A stretch of DNA of 64,000 nt from Vreelandella jeotgali Hwa (GTDB taxonomy: Bacteria > Pseudomonadota > Gammaproteobacteria > Pseudomonadales > Halomonadaceae): contig NZ_AMQY01000021.1 in the NCBI RefSeq assembly GCF_000334215.1, positions 1 to 64,000 of the forward strand. Direction: 5' to 3'. Below, piece after piece: positions 17,840-26,127 of this stretch; within the stretch, counting starts at the first letter, position 1; the number at the start of each line of letters is the position of its first letter. The position numbers and the translations under genes are program-made. Below the pieces are notes generated by a model, which saw only the letters and a list, made by a program, of their open reading frames with translations, had not been told where the DNA came from and made no database searches.

Positions 17840-18444
17840 AGAGTTCGCTCCAGCTGAGGCACCCTGTCGCTCCCCATCTGCCCATGAAAGAGGGCCCTTT
17901 CATCAACAAGCGATTGGGGGACGGGCTCACCGTTTTCGAGGTAGTAAAGCACTTCATTCGACGACGCCGACAGCATCTGCTGGGACCCCGCCTGACGAAG
18001 CAGGCTGGGCGCCGCGAGATGGGTGTTGATGCCAAGGTTGGCTTGCAGCCTGACGCTGACGCTCCTGCGCTGCTCAAGCTCAAAGTCCATCGGCTCGGAA
18101 AACGCAATAGCCGGCTCGGCTACCGGCGTGAAAAATACACAGCGGTCAAACGCTAGATCGGGCAGACCGCCCTGCCGGAATCCGGTGCCGCCCAGATACT
18201 GCCCCATATCAACAATGGTGACATCGAACGTCGTGTCGAAGTCCTCGTAGTTCCCCTGCTGGTCCGCTCGGGAAAACGTACGAGAGACCCCGGGGCAACA
18301 AACGGTGCAGCTATAACCCCTGGACCGAACGCCCTCCGCCAAAGCACCCGCTGCCTGTGACACCTGGGCCGAATACAAGGACCCCGACACCATTATAGTA
18401 GTCGGGGGATCAATCTCACCCGGATACAAAACCCTGCTATACAA
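17833..18444 (-). CDS. Phage protein of unknown function, possible N-terminal partner of the AsnB-like protein
   Basis: This 203-residue protein directly follows the long tail-fibre gene (stop-to-start gap of nine bases) and overlaps the start of the AsnB-like gene. Its C-terminal segment SSNEVLYYLENGEPVPQSLV then DERALFHGQM recalls the linker of class-B asparagine synthetases (aLxxyLxxGxvPxxrTlFxg) that joins the glutaminase and synthetase domains. The first 150 residues lack the Cys-2 nucleophile and other glutaminase motifs. If the reading is right, this is a split, amidase-dead version of the enzyme; otherwise it is an orphan fibre-associated protein. Confidence 0.55.
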   Translation of the reverse strand: MYSRVLYPGEIDPPTTIMVSGSLYSAQVSQAAGALAEGVRSRGYSCTVCCPGVSRTFSRADQQGNYEDFDTTFDVTIVDMGQYLGGTGFRQGGLPDLAFDRCVFFTPVAEPAIAFSEPMDFELEQRRSVSVRLQANLGINTHLAAPSLLRQAGSQQMLSASSNEVLYYLENGEPVPQSLVDERALFHGQMGSDRVPQLERTLW

Positions 18445-18453
18445 GCCGACACC

Positions 18454-20451
18454 TCAATAGTCGTTTTTAGCGTAAACCGAAGCACTGACGCTCCCCCGGT
18501 GTTGTGTATACACCTGAAACCTGAGCCTGCTATTGCCCGAGTACGGGAGCCCGTCTATCACAAAGTTCATGTGCGGTTCAGAATGGTGCGTGCTGCACTG
18601 CTGGCCAGCACAAGTATCCGTACAGGATTCGTAGGTACTGTGCCCGGAAGACGCTGACCACCCGTAACCGGAACCAGTTTCGTTGCCTTCAAATATGCCG
18701 GTATCAACAATCTTGCTATACCCGTCATAAACCTTGATCGCAACTTTGTCGTAGGGTTTTTGCAAAGAAACATCGACCCTGCCGTCAATTTTTCGACGAC
18801 GGAAACGACGGTAGTGGTTAGTGTCACGATAGTCGTAGCTGCGAATATCGACCCAGTCCGAGTAGGTATTGCCGTACGAAGAAAACCTGTCGTCCCATTG
18901 CAACAAGGACGCGGTGCCAAGATACGGTCTCCCGGCTTCCGTCGGGGAAACGAATGACGAGCCGGAAAAAAGCGACCCCTCTATGGTCGACCCCTTAATG
19001 GAAGACCCTTTAATCACACCGCTGGCTGTCATGTTGTTGAGCTTGGCGTTATTCGCCTGAAAATCACCGTTTTGCCACAAGGCCCAACCACGACTACCGT
19101 TCCTGAAACTCCGGGACTTCACATCACCGGAAAACTTCGCCGCTTCGGCAACGTGCAAGTTATCCGTATCCACAGCATTAGCCCTGATCTTGCCGGCGAC
19201 AGTCGTGATCGGTCTGCCACTACTGTCCTCCAACTTGCCAATGGATATAGGCCCAAGCTGACCCTCCTGGATCGTTGCATCCTTGATCATGGCCGTTTTC
19301 ATGTAAACGGTGCCGCGCTCTACAAAAAACGGCGAGGTTTTGGTACTACCGTAGTTATGGACAATGGCAAAACGATCGGCAATAACAGCAAAGTCCGACT
19401 GACTCCCGTCATTTGACAAACCAAAGCCGGAAATTTTATCTCCCGACTGCACCCGCAGCGTATACATGGACTTGACGGTGTCATCCACCTCGTCAATCTC
19501 GGTCGTCATCTCCCGTTTTACGGCAGCGATGTTCTTCTTGGACTTGGTCTGGACCTCGTTTATATCATTGGCCACACCTCGAAACTTGCCATCTACCGTC
19601 TCGGCACGAGTGTTCATGTCCCTACGAACTGACGACAAACCGCTCTCAAGATTCGATTGAACAGTGTCCACTGCACTAGCCGTCGACGTTATACGCCCAT
19701 CGATGCGTTCGACCTCAGTATTGACCCTGCGAGTAACCGACGAAATAGACCCCTCAAGGTTGGCCACCTGCTTATCGACCTTCTCGATCATTTGCTCGTC
19801 GGCTGTCTTGCGCTCCTCGATCTCCTCGTACAGCCCTGTGTCCAGGTCGGTTATATCGCGCTCAATAACGTCAATGCGGGTATTGAGTTCGTCGGACAGC
19901 TCCGTCTCGGTAATCTCGCCCTCGATCCGGTCAATAACGTCGGATACCAGCGGCAGGACACTAGCCTCCTCGGGCCCCGTCAACGGACCGACGTGGTCAG
20001 TAACGGAGTGAAACCGGACCCAGTAGTAGTAGGTCGTCTCGTCCTTCTCATCGAGGACGTCGAAAAACGTCGACCCTTTGGACGTGGCCAGAAGCGATCG
20101 ATCACTGCCGTCAGCCTTGGTGCCGCGGTATATCTCAGCGTAGGCCATCTTGAAGTGCTTGCTGGACAGGTCCCACAACAGGTTAATGCCGCCAAACTGG
20201 GGCTGAGCAATGAACCCCATCGGCTTGTCCGGGATGACCGTGCCATCAGGTTTCTCGTCCTTGCCCAGCTCGTAAGTCGCCCCCTTGCGAAACGCCCTGA
20301 TGTCGAGGTCCGAATCGACCAGATCACGAAGTGTCACCGCCCTATCCATCGGGTCACCACGACGGCCCAACCGGACTTCAAGCGCCTCCTTGATGTCGTT
20401 CTGGGTGGTCAGCTGTGGTATGCGGGTATGGTATACGCGAGTTCGACCCAT
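18454..20451 (-). CDS. Tail fibre / gpJ-like tip attachment protein
   Basis: This 665-residue fibre has four visible parts. An N-terminal region (1-180) includes a fibronectin-III-like stretch (AQPQFGGINLLWDLS ... YYYWVRFHSVT). A long coiled coil covers about 185-330. Residues about 330-400 resemble the phage lambda gpJ central straight fibre domain (ADRFAIVHNYG ... FFVERGTVYMKTAMIKDATI). A beta-rich tip follows, with Cys-containing SCTDTCAGQQC near the end. It probably binds the host receptor. Its start overlaps the end of the propeller-like tail gene by one base, so it is part of the same late transcript. Confidence 0.78.
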   Translation of the reverse strand: MGRTRVYHTRIPQLTTQNDIKEALEVRLGRRGDPMDRAVTLRDLVDSDLDIRAFRKGATYELGKDEKPDGTVIPDKPMGFIAQPQFGGINLLWDLSSKHFKMAYAEIYRGTKADGSDRSLLATSKGSTFFDVLDEKDETTYYYWVRFHSVTDHVGPLTGPEEASVLPLVSDVIDRIEGEITETELSDELNTRIDVIERDITDLDTGLYEEIEERKTADEQMIEKVDKQVANLEGSISSVTRRVNTEVERIDGRITSTASAVDTVQSNLESGLSSVRRDMNTRAETVDGKFRGVANDINEVQTKSKKNIAAVKREMTTEIDEVDDTVKSMYTLRVQSGDKISGFGLSNDGSQSDFAVIADRFAIVHNYGSTKTSPFFVERGTVYMKTAMIKDATIQEGQLGPISIGKLEDSSGRPITTVAGKIRANAVDTDNLHVAEAAKFSGDVKSRSFRNGSRGWALWQNGDFQANNAKLNNMTASGVIKGSSIKGSTIEGSLFSGSSFVSPTEAGRPYLGTASLLQWDDRFSSYGNTYSDWVDIRSYDYRDTNHYRRFRRRKIDGRVDVSLQKPYDKVAIKVYDGYSKIVDTGIFEGNETGSGYGWSASSGHSTYESCTDTCAGQQCSTHHSEPHMNFVIDGLPYSGNSRLRFQVYTQHRGSVSASVYAKNDY

Positions 20452-22220
20452 CAGGCACTCTCCAGACCGGACTGAGCCATGACGGCCCGGTGAACGTGGT
20501 TGTCGTCCGGCACCTTGACCCTCAACTTCCAGTGCGTGCCAAACATGCAGGGGAGCCGGTGGATATAAGCGTCGCCGACTTCAAACTCGAACGTCTGGTC
20601 GTCCTGGCCCGGGGAGCTGGCGATCACTTCGACCGGAACCGGGTAGCTGTCCGCCTCAAGCCGCATGGCGGAAAAACTGACCGGCGTTGAATGGAACACC
20701 TTGGAGACCCACTCGGCGGAATCACTGTTGGAAGACAGGTCCACTGTACGAATCTGCCCGTTGCGAAACGCGAAATAGTGCCGGTTGTCCCGAACGCTGA
20801 ACGTCACGCTCCTGAAGTCACCGGGCGAGTACCCCATCTTGTGTTCGACGAAGCCGCCGTCAGTTGTGAATGACATCCATCGACCGTCCGCAGTGGAGAA
20901 CACATAGCGCCCTTCGACGGAAAACGCCGTGCAGCCCTCGTCGACCAGATCAGCGACACCGGCGCGGTCAATGAACGACGCCGAAACCAACTGCCCCTGG
21001 GCCTGGGACACCGCGATGATGCCGTCCGGTGACATATACATGGCCACACCATCGACATCCACAACGGATTCCGGTGATAAGCACGGGGCGTTGATCGGTA
21101 ATTCCCGAGGAATGGCAGAGCCCGGGTCAGTGCCCTCCGCCCAATAAGGACGGCCAGACGTCAGCACAAGCAGCCCATTGTTCATCGGCAACAGCTTCAC
21201 CGGACTGTATTTGAGCGGGAAGCTGTACTCCTCGGGCCAGGCGTGCGGCAACTTCAGCTCGGAAAACCGCAAATGGTGCTCCAGCATGCCGGCCGCAAAT
21301 GACGACGCCACAAGACAAAGGCTGCGCATCGCTCTCGGCGCCGGGTTCCAGTCCTCACTGACAAGCTGCTCGCCTTCCTCGCCAACAGGCAACGAGTCGC
21401 TGTGGGCCTTCTCGGTGATGGGAATGTCGATCAAAAACTGCCAGGCGCTGGACGAACCATCGTAGGAAGCTCGGTAAACACGGCGTAAGCCACCAGTGTA
21501 GTTGCCGCCGTGAGGATGCTGGCTAGGGAATCGCAAAGCCACCGAAAAATCCACGTCGTAGAACACGGTTACCGGATCAGACGGCGGGCTGGGCGGCCCT
21601 TCATGGCCGTACTTGTCGACAAATGCGTAGATGTAGGCCACGTCCACCTCGTCGGCGTCGCCGCCCTCATCCTCGGCCGTATCGTCACCGGAGCCGTCGC
21701 CGCCATCTCCAGAGCCGTCACCGGAACCATCACCGCCGGAGTCACCGCCGCCTTCATCGCCGCCACCGCTGGCGGACGTGCTGGCCGCCGAACTGGTAAC
21801 GTCCGCACGGGGCGCATCGTCCGGCGGCTCAACACCCAAGCGATAGCTGATCGGATTGATGTTGAGCTGGCCAGGCGAATAGTTGTCGGTCGTGGAAAAC
21901 GACGGGCCGCTGCCCGACATGAAATAGACGCGCCCCCATTTGTCCGTCACCTCAAGCGGGGATGGAAACGCCTCGGACCCTTCGGGCTCGGAAAGCCCCA
22001 GCCGAGTACCGTCCTCGAACAACTTGGCAACCGACCTGATGCCCGTGCCGCTCGTCTTGCTGTACGGGTAGTCGGGCGCATCCTTCAGCTTGAAGCTACC
22101 GGGCGACAGTACGCCCTTGTCAAAGCGGACGTTGCACGCATAAGAGCCGAACTTGTCGGATAGCGCAAGGTCCTTGACCAGAGGAACCATGCCCCCAAAA
22201 CTGTTGATCTCAAGCCGCAT
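20451..22220 (-). CDS. Tail tubular protein B-like / propeller tail nozzle protein
   Basis: This 589-residue beta-rich virion protein opens with MRLEINSFGGMVPLVKDLAL, the style of podoviral tail nozzle proteins (T7 gp12 analogues), which line the tail tube. The later part has repeated segments such as GVAMYMSPDGIIAVS and GRYVFSTADGRWMSF, like propeller blades. Residues about 150-190 are an unusual low-complexity G/D/S linker. It lies between the endolysin gene, which its start overlaps by 11 bases, and the fibre gene. Function is inferred from position and composition, not from a strong motif. Confidence 0.6.
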   Translation of the reverse strand: MRLEINSFGGMVPLVKDLALSDKFGSYACNVRFDKGVLSPGSFKLKDAPDYPYSKTSGTGIRSVAKLFEDGTRLGLSEPEGSEAFPSPLEVTDKWGRVYFMSGSGPSFSTTDNYSPGQLNINPISYRLGVEPPDDAPRADVTSSAASTSASGGGDEGGGDSGGDGSGDGSGDGGDGSGDDTAEDEGGDADEVDVAYIYAFVDKYGHEGPPSPPSDPVTVFYDVDFSVALRFPSQHPHGGNYTGGLRRVYRASYDGSSSAWQFLIDIPITEKAHSDSLPVGEEGEQLVSEDWNPAPRAMRSLCLVASSFAAGMLEHHLRFSELKLPHAWPEEYSFPLKYSPVKLLPMNNGLLVLTSGRPYWAEGTDPGSAIPRELPINAPCLSPESVVDVDGVAMYMSPDGIIAVSQAQGQLVSASFIDRAGVADLVDEGCTAFSVEGRYVFSTADGRWMSFTTDGGFVEHKMGYSPGDFRSVTFSVRDNRHYFAFRNGQIRTVDLSSNSDSAEWVSKVFHSTPVSFSAMRLEADSYPVPVEVIASSPGQDDQTFEFEVGDAYIHRLPCMFGTHWKLRVKVPDDNHVHRAVMAQSGLESA

Positions 22221-22761
22221 AGTTCACCTGTCCGTACCAGGGGGCGTTGTAGTCGTCGGCCGCGTAACGCAGGTTCTGGGCCACCCGGCGCATCCAGCCC
22301 TTGCCGTAGCGGCCAAAGGTGCTGATCTTCGTGAAAAACATGATCCGCTCGGCGTTGAACAGCTTGAGCGTGTCGTCCACGCCCCGCTCCTGCACCGCCT
22401 GGCGAGTTGCCGGGCCAAAGCTGCCGTCGTCGGCCACATCGACGCCGCGCTGGAGCATCCGAATGGCATTGCCGGTGCCGTGATTGATGGCGGCGTCCAT
22501 CAGCTGATAGCCAATGGCCGTGTGGAGCTTGTCCGCGCCGATGCGGTCCCAGAAGTCACGGCGGTAGAGAAACTTCGCACGGTCCTTCGACAGCCCCCGA
22601 ATATCCTCGTCCGGGTAACTCATGGCACTGATCCCGTAGCGGGTGCCCTTGAGCTGGCCCTGGCCCACTACCCCGGTGGTCCAGTTGCCCCGGTCCTCGC
22701 GGTCGTTCTGGAAGCCGCCTTCGTTGCCCAGCAGGCGCTCAAACACGTCGTCGAAACTCAT
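22210..22761 (-). CDS. Endolysin, glycoside hydrolase family 108 (N-acetylmuramidase)
   Basis: This 183-residue lysozyme-like enzyme shows the GH108 catalytic loop near residue 14 (GNEGGFQNDREDRG). A TRYGIS segment, the FWDRIGADKL region and a C-terminal peptidoglycan-binding-like GVDVADDGSFGPATR follow. It would cut the glycan strand at lysis. The frame is open to 22953, but the ATG at 22761 overlaps the holin stop (ATGA) and begins the family domain, so I chose it. No signal peptide is present, so export depends on the holin. Confidence 0.85.
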   Translation of the reverse strand: MSFDDVFERLLGNEGGFQNDREDRGNWTTGVVGQGQLKGTRYGISAMSYPDEDIRGLSKDRAKFLYRRDFWDRIGADKLHTAIGYQLMDAAINHGTGNAIRMLQRGVDVADDGSFGPATRQAVQERGVDDTLKLFNAERIMFFTKISTFGRYGKGWMRRVAQNLRYAADDYNAPWYGQVNYAA

Positions 22762-23072
22762 TGGTAGCCTCCCGGCAGCTTGCTGTAGAACACCCTTTCC
22801 GCCGTCTCCATCAACCGGCCGCCGCTGTACGCGCAGATCGACACGAACACGATGGGCCGGACGAACTCCGGCAGCTTGTCGGTCAAGAAGGGGTAGGTCT
22901 GCGACGCCAGATAGCCCGCAAGAACGGCTGCCATAATTTCTCCGACCACCCACAAAAGCGAAGCCGGATGGCCATTTGTAATCCGATGGATGATGGATAC
23001 GATGCCGCTGACGGCGCTCACCACCATCACGGCGATGAACGAAAAGATGTCCGGCGGGATTCGGTTCGGCAT
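22758..23072 (-). CDS. Holin (LydA / class III-like)
   Basis: This is a small membrane protein of 104 residues with three likely helices (FSFIAVMVVSAVSGIVSII, LLWVVGEIMAAVLAGYLA and VRPIVFVSICAYSGG). It resembles the LydA-type phage holin family. It sits between DUF1353 and the GH108 endolysin in a typical lysis cassette. I prefer the ATG at 23072, which has an AGGA six bases upstream, over the one at 23090. A promoter-like element at 23100-23128 lies just upstream. Confidence 0.78.
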   Translation of the reverse strand: MPNRIPPDIFSFIAVMVVSAVSGIVSIIHRITNGHPASLLWVVGEIMAAVLAGYLASQTYPFLTDKLPEFVRPIVFVSICAYSGGRLMETAERVFYSKLPGGYQ

Positions 23073-23099
23073 ACGAAATCCTGGCTGCATTGATGAGTG

Positions 23100-23128
23100 A
23101 TACTCAATGCGTATATTTTACCTTACAA
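23100..23128 (-). promoter_or_regulatory. Putative late promoter with ATATACGC spacer element (lysis cassette)
   Basis: On the minus strand: TTGTAA, 17 bases, GAGTAT, with ATATACGC inside the spacer. The same octamer sits at the same place in the 29.25 kb promoter. The -10 is weak, so the shared spacer box may be an activator or repressor site. Confidence 0.4.
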
Positions 23129-23530
23129 GACGCCGCCGTGCGACCATCCGCCCTTGCCAAACAGGTGCGTGGCCCAGTAGAAACGCCGAGCGTCGCCGTA
23201 GCTGGCATTGTCGGCCAGCATCAGAGCACGGAGGGCGCTGTCGGCGAACTCCTTGGAAACGGTCTGCCAGAGGTGAGAATACAAATAGTCATGGACGGCC
23301 GACGCCCGGGCCGCCTCGTGGAAACCCGGCGAGTAGAACATCCGGGCGACCTTGGGCACACTCGACTGGTCGTAAATGTAGCCCGTGGGCACCTCGTACC
23401 ACTCCCCGTCGATCTCCACGGCCAGCGGGGCCAACAGCATGTACTTCCGGCTGCTTTTCTCCAGCCACGGGGCATCCGTGTCCCGCGGCACCCAGCGCGT
23501 ATCAAGTTCGGTGAGGAAGCGTGCCTGCAT
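23123..23530 (-). CDS. DUF1353 phage protein
   Basis: This 135-residue protein belongs to the DUF1353 family common in phage lysis/tail regions. Typical segments are VPTGYIYDQSSVPKVARMF and ASAVHDYLYSH; the conserved His-Asp suggests a metal or hydrolase site, but no activity is known. It precedes the holin and endolysin. A GGAG lies nine bases before the ATG. The phage late transcript reaches it after crossing the oppositely oriented toxin-antitoxin genes. Confidence 0.8.
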   Translation of the reverse strand: MQARFLTELDTRWVPRDTDAPWLEKSSRKYMLLAPLAVEIDGEWYEVPTGYIYDQSSVPKVARMFYSPGFHEAARASAVHDYLYSHLWQTVSKEFADSALRALMLADNASYGDARRFYWATHLFGKGGWSHGGVL

Positions 23531-23566
23531 TAAACGGCTCCGGTAGATTCATGGAAGAAACCAGGC

Positions 23567-23583
23567 TATTATTGTAGCTACAA
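23567..23583 (+). promoter_or_regulatory. Operator/promoter of the toxin-antitoxin pair
   Basis: A perfect 12-bp palindrome TTGTAGCTACAA (23572-23583) abuts a TATTAT -10-like box (23567-23572), and a GTAGC half site follows. It lies 23 bases before the antitoxin start. RelB/DinJ-type antitoxins bind such palindromes to repress their own operon. Confidence 0.6.
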
Positions 23584-23605
23584 TGAAGCTACGAAGGAGG
23601 TCGTC

Positions 23606-23863
23606 ATGGCTGCTAAAGACGTCGTAAGGGCAAGAATTGACTCTGAAACCAAAGAGCGCGCCACGGCTGCCCTGGAATCAATGGGCCTTTCTGTTTCAGA
23701 CGCCATAAGGCTGCTCATGCTGCGCATAGCAGATGAACAGCGGCTGCCTTTTGCCGTGCAAGTGCCCAACCAAACAACCGCTAAAGCGCTCGAAGACATG
23801 GATTCGGGCAACACCAAACAGTTTCGCAGCGCCGACGCCTTGTTTGATGATTTGGACATCTGA
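23606..23863 (+). CDS. dinJ: RelB/DinJ-family antitoxin
   Basis: This 85-residue antitoxin has an N-terminal ribbon-helix-helix DNA-binding domain (VVRARIDSETKERATAALE then SMGLSVSDAIRLLM), typical of DinJ. The C-terminal half is acidic and would wrap the toxin. A strong GAAGGAGG precedes the ATG. It overlaps the toxin start by one base and is transcribed against the surrounding late operon, so it is a passenger module able to be expressed in the lysogen. Confidence 0.9.
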   Translation: MAAKDVVRARIDSETKERATAALESMGLSVSDAIRLLMLRIADEQRLPFAVQVPNQTTAKALEDMDSGNTKQFRSADALFDDLDI

Positions 23864-24135
23864 TGCTCTCTCCAGTACGTACAAGTCAATTCAAGCGCGA
23901 CGTAAAACGAGTGAAAAAGCGCGATAAGGATATGGGGAAACTACGCACGCTGCTATCTCTGTTGATAGAGGAACGTCCACTCCCCGACCATTACCAGGAC
24001 CACTCACTTAGAGGCAACTGGGCTGGTTATCGTGACGCGCATATCGAGCCGGACTGGCTTTTGTTATACCGCGTAGTCGACGACCAGCTCCAGTTGGCAC
24101 GTACCGGGAGCCACGCTGATTTATTCGAGAGCTGA
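23863..24135 (+). CDS. yafQ: YafQ-family mRNA interferase toxin
   Basis: This 90-residue RelE/YafQ-type toxin starts with SPVRTSQFKRDVKRVKKR, then DHSLRGNWAGYRDAHIEPDW and LLLYRV...LARTGSHADLF. The His pair of YafQ (DHxL and GSHxDLF) is present, so it is probably active. It would cut mRNA on the ribosome, with sequence preference unknown. Its 3' end overlaps the convergent phage lipoprotein gene by 15 bases. Likely roles are prophage maintenance or phage exclusion. Confidence 0.9.
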   Translation: MLSPVRTSQFKRDVKRVKKRDKDMGKLRTLLSLLIEERPLPDHYQDHSLRGNWAGYRDAHIEPDWLLLYRVVDDQLQLARTGSHADLFES

Positions 24136-24363
24136 TAGTCCGGTACAAATGCCCTCAGCGGGCAGCTTCAGCCCCCGGCGAGCGGCCAGGGCCAGCAGCG
24201 CCGAGCGCAGCATCGGACTGGGGTCCTGGCAGTATTGCGCCCGCCACTCACCCAGATCACCGAACTGGTAGCCGTCGTCCAGCGGCGTTTCAATCGAGGA
24301 GCAACCGGCCAATAACAGCGAGGCGAATAAAAATGGACACAGTTTAGACAGCAAGCACTTCAT
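24121..24363 (-). CDS. Small phage lipoprotein
   Basis: This 80-residue protein has a signal sequence and lipobox (LFASLLLAG then C, about residue 20), so it should be exported and lipidated. The mature part is short with two more Cys (YCQD, ICTG), likely a disulfide. It might be an outer-membrane spanin-like or superinfection-exclusion protein, but it lacks the Pro-rich make-up of Rz1. I start at the ATG at 24363; the frame opens six codons earlier. It overlaps the preceding gene by 20 bases. Confidence 0.6.
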   Translation of the reverse strand: MKCLLSKLCPFLFASLLLAGCSSIETPLDDGYQFGDLGEWRAQYCQDPSPMLRSALLALAARRGLKLPAEGICTGLSALE

Positions 24364-24973
24364 CTGCCCGGCCCTTGGCAATCAGCCCGTTGGTTTCCAG
24401 CATATTGACGCCCTCCACAATGTCCGGGTCGGTAAGCCGAACACTTGAGGCCAGCGTCAGCAGCTCCCAGAAGTCCAGAAGGTCCTGATTGCTGCCATTG
24501 TCACGCTCGGCACGAATATCGGCCCGCTCCTGATCGGTGAACCGGCGCATGAACGTCAGCCGCGTGGTGGCCGTCACGGGCGGATAGTCGCTGGGCAGCA
24601 CATCGAAAGCGTAGGACCGAATTTCCTTCTCGTTCTCCAGCTCGGCCAGGTAATCCTCGGCCCGGTTGCTGGCCCGGCGAACCGCCTCACGTTCCCGGAG
24701 CACATCAGCCTCCGACTCACCGTCCGCGCCGATGGAATCACGTTCCCTGGCCCGCTGGATGCGCCACTCCAGCTCCTCGATGCGCTCGGTCGCTTCTCGC
24801 TTGACGCGGAACACAGCCGACTCAAGTGCTGGCAACAGATTGGCGATGATCTTCGGCGAGTATTCCTCGACCGTAAGGCCAGGCAAAGCCGGAACGACCT
24901 GCTCGCCCTTGCCGGGAGAATAGGAGTCCCTAACAAGCGCCTCGGGCTGTGATTTTCTGATTAACAGATTCAT
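24344..24973 (-). CDS. Phage tail-fibre-associated protein
   Basis: This 209-residue protein follows the discoidin-domain fibre gene. The centre is a charged coiled coil (about 40-125: ESAVFRVKREATERIEELEW). The C-terminal DLLDFWELLTLASSVRLTD then PDIVEGVNMLETNGLI is a helical motif seen in phage proteins next to fibres, so a chaperone or small structural role is possible. The ATG at 24973 lies 11 bases beyond the previous stop; the longer frame would start inside that gene. Confidence 0.6.
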   Translation of the reverse strand: MNLLIRKSQPEALVRDSYSPGKGEQVVPALPGLTVEEYSPKIIANLLPALESAVFRVKREATERIEELEWRIQRARERDSIGADGESEADVLREREAVRRASNRAEDYLAELENEKEIRSYAFDVLPSDYPPVTATTRLTFMRRFTDQERADIRAERDNGSNQDLLDFWELLTLASSVRLTDPDIVEGVNMLETNGLIAKGRADEVLAV

Positions 24974-24983
24974 AAAGCCACCG

Positions 24984-26126
24984 TTACTTGCAGTAAAACT
25001 GGAGGATGGAAAAGCCATACTGTTCGTTCACCGTCCCTCTTGTTGTTCTCAGGCGCCAAAACTTCTTCCTACCGACCCCAGTTTCCATAGTACGGCTAAA
25101 CAGGCTTGAAGATGAACCAAGAGTAATAGCTGCCGCTTCTTCCCATTCGCCATCGACAGAATCAGCACCCTCGATAACAACCCCGTCCGGGTTATCAAGG
25201 TTCACGTTAGTGTTGCGAAACTCTACCTTGTAACACCAAACTGGATTATCAAACTCCCAACCGACCCAGGCTCCGTTTGTCGCAAGCCCCCTTTGGGCCC
25301 AAGTATTTGACGCGTTCCTGTCAAAGGCTCTAAACGCATGATTGCTAGAGTGCTGGCCTGAGAATATGACTCTGGGATCATCCTCAGTTATTTCAGGAAC
25401 TTTGATAGGAGAAGTGTTGTCGAGCGCTGTTACAGCAGCGCTGCTGGATAATACCGCCTCCATCAAGCCACTGTTGGAGGCAACCATATCCATAGCTTCT
25501 TGACTATTGGAGGCCGCTTCCATAGCAGACGAATCTTTGGTTATAGCCGAAAGATCGCTATATGAAGTGGGGTCAAGCCCTGATTGCCCAGCAATGTATT
25601 TGCCAGCAGCCATTTTGCTGGAAGCGATAGCAGCCGTGGCCACCGGACTTGCCTCTAACAGGTCCAACACGGAAGGATTGGAAGCAAACGTGTTCATAGC
25701 CGTAGAATCAGACGCCAAAACGCCCATAGCCACGTCGCTGGAAGAGATAGCTTCAACAGCTACGGTGACATCCGAGGCTCTTTCTACCAAACCACTATCT
25801 GCCACCCAAAGGTCCATAGCCTTCTTGTTATCTGCAAAATCGCCCATAGCTACTGGGCTTGAAAAGACAGCTTTAGTGGCAACTCCTACCTGAAATATCA
25901 TCCCTAGATCATCCGGGGAACTTAAAACAGCCCTCCACCCTCGGGAGTAGATGCTGTCCTGTAAATAGTCGTCGAGCAGGCTTGCATCTTTTTCGCCATC
26001 AAGGCCCAGTATGAAGTTCCTGACTATGTTCTTGGCTTGGCCACTACGTAGATCGTCCATTTGTGTCTGTAGGGTAGAAACCTTACCGTCCAGTTTGCCA
26101 ATGCCGGCTATTTCAATAGCACCCAT
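24984..26126 (-). CDS. Tail fibre with degenerate repeats and a C-terminal F5/8-type (discoidin-like) domain
   Basis: This 380-residue fibre has three parts. The N-terminus is a coiled-coil trimer-like segment (KLDGKVSTLQTQMDDLRSGQ). About 80-230 holds degenerate ~17-20 residue repeats of the form SPVAM/SSDVAMGVLAS...S, common in phage fibres as a helical shaft. About 240-380 resembles a galactose-binding/F5-8C fold (HAFRAFDRNASNTWAQRG, WVGWEFDNPVWCYKVEF, FWRLRTTRG). The last domain likely binds a surface sugar. It belongs to the upstream fibre cluster, separate from the gpJ-like fibre. Confidence 0.72.
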   Translation of the reverse strand: MGAIEIAGIGKLDGKVSTLQTQMDDLRSGQAKNIVRNFILGLDGEKDASLLDDYLQDSIYSRGWRAVLSSPDDLGMIFQVGVATKAVFSSPVAMGDFADNKKAMDLWVADSGLVERASDVTVAVEAISSSDVAMGVLASDSTAMNTFASNPSVLDLLEASPVATAAIASSKMAAGKYIAGQSGLDPTSYSDLSAITKDSSAMEAASNSQEAMDMVASNSGLMEAVLSSSAAVTALDNTSPIKVPEITEDDPRVIFSGQHSSNHAFRAFDRNASNTWAQRGLATNGAWVGWEFDNPVWCYKVEFRNTNVNLDNPDGVVIEGADSVDGEWEEAAAITLGSSSSLFSRTMETGVGRKKFWRLRTTRGTVNEQYGFSILQFYCK

Positions 26127-26127
26127 A

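Noticed and set aside
24136..24343. Rz/Rz1 spanin pair
   Set aside because: Only one lipoprotein frame is found; no overlapping Rz-like coiled-coil gene with an N-terminal membrane helix lies with it, and it is not Pro-rich.
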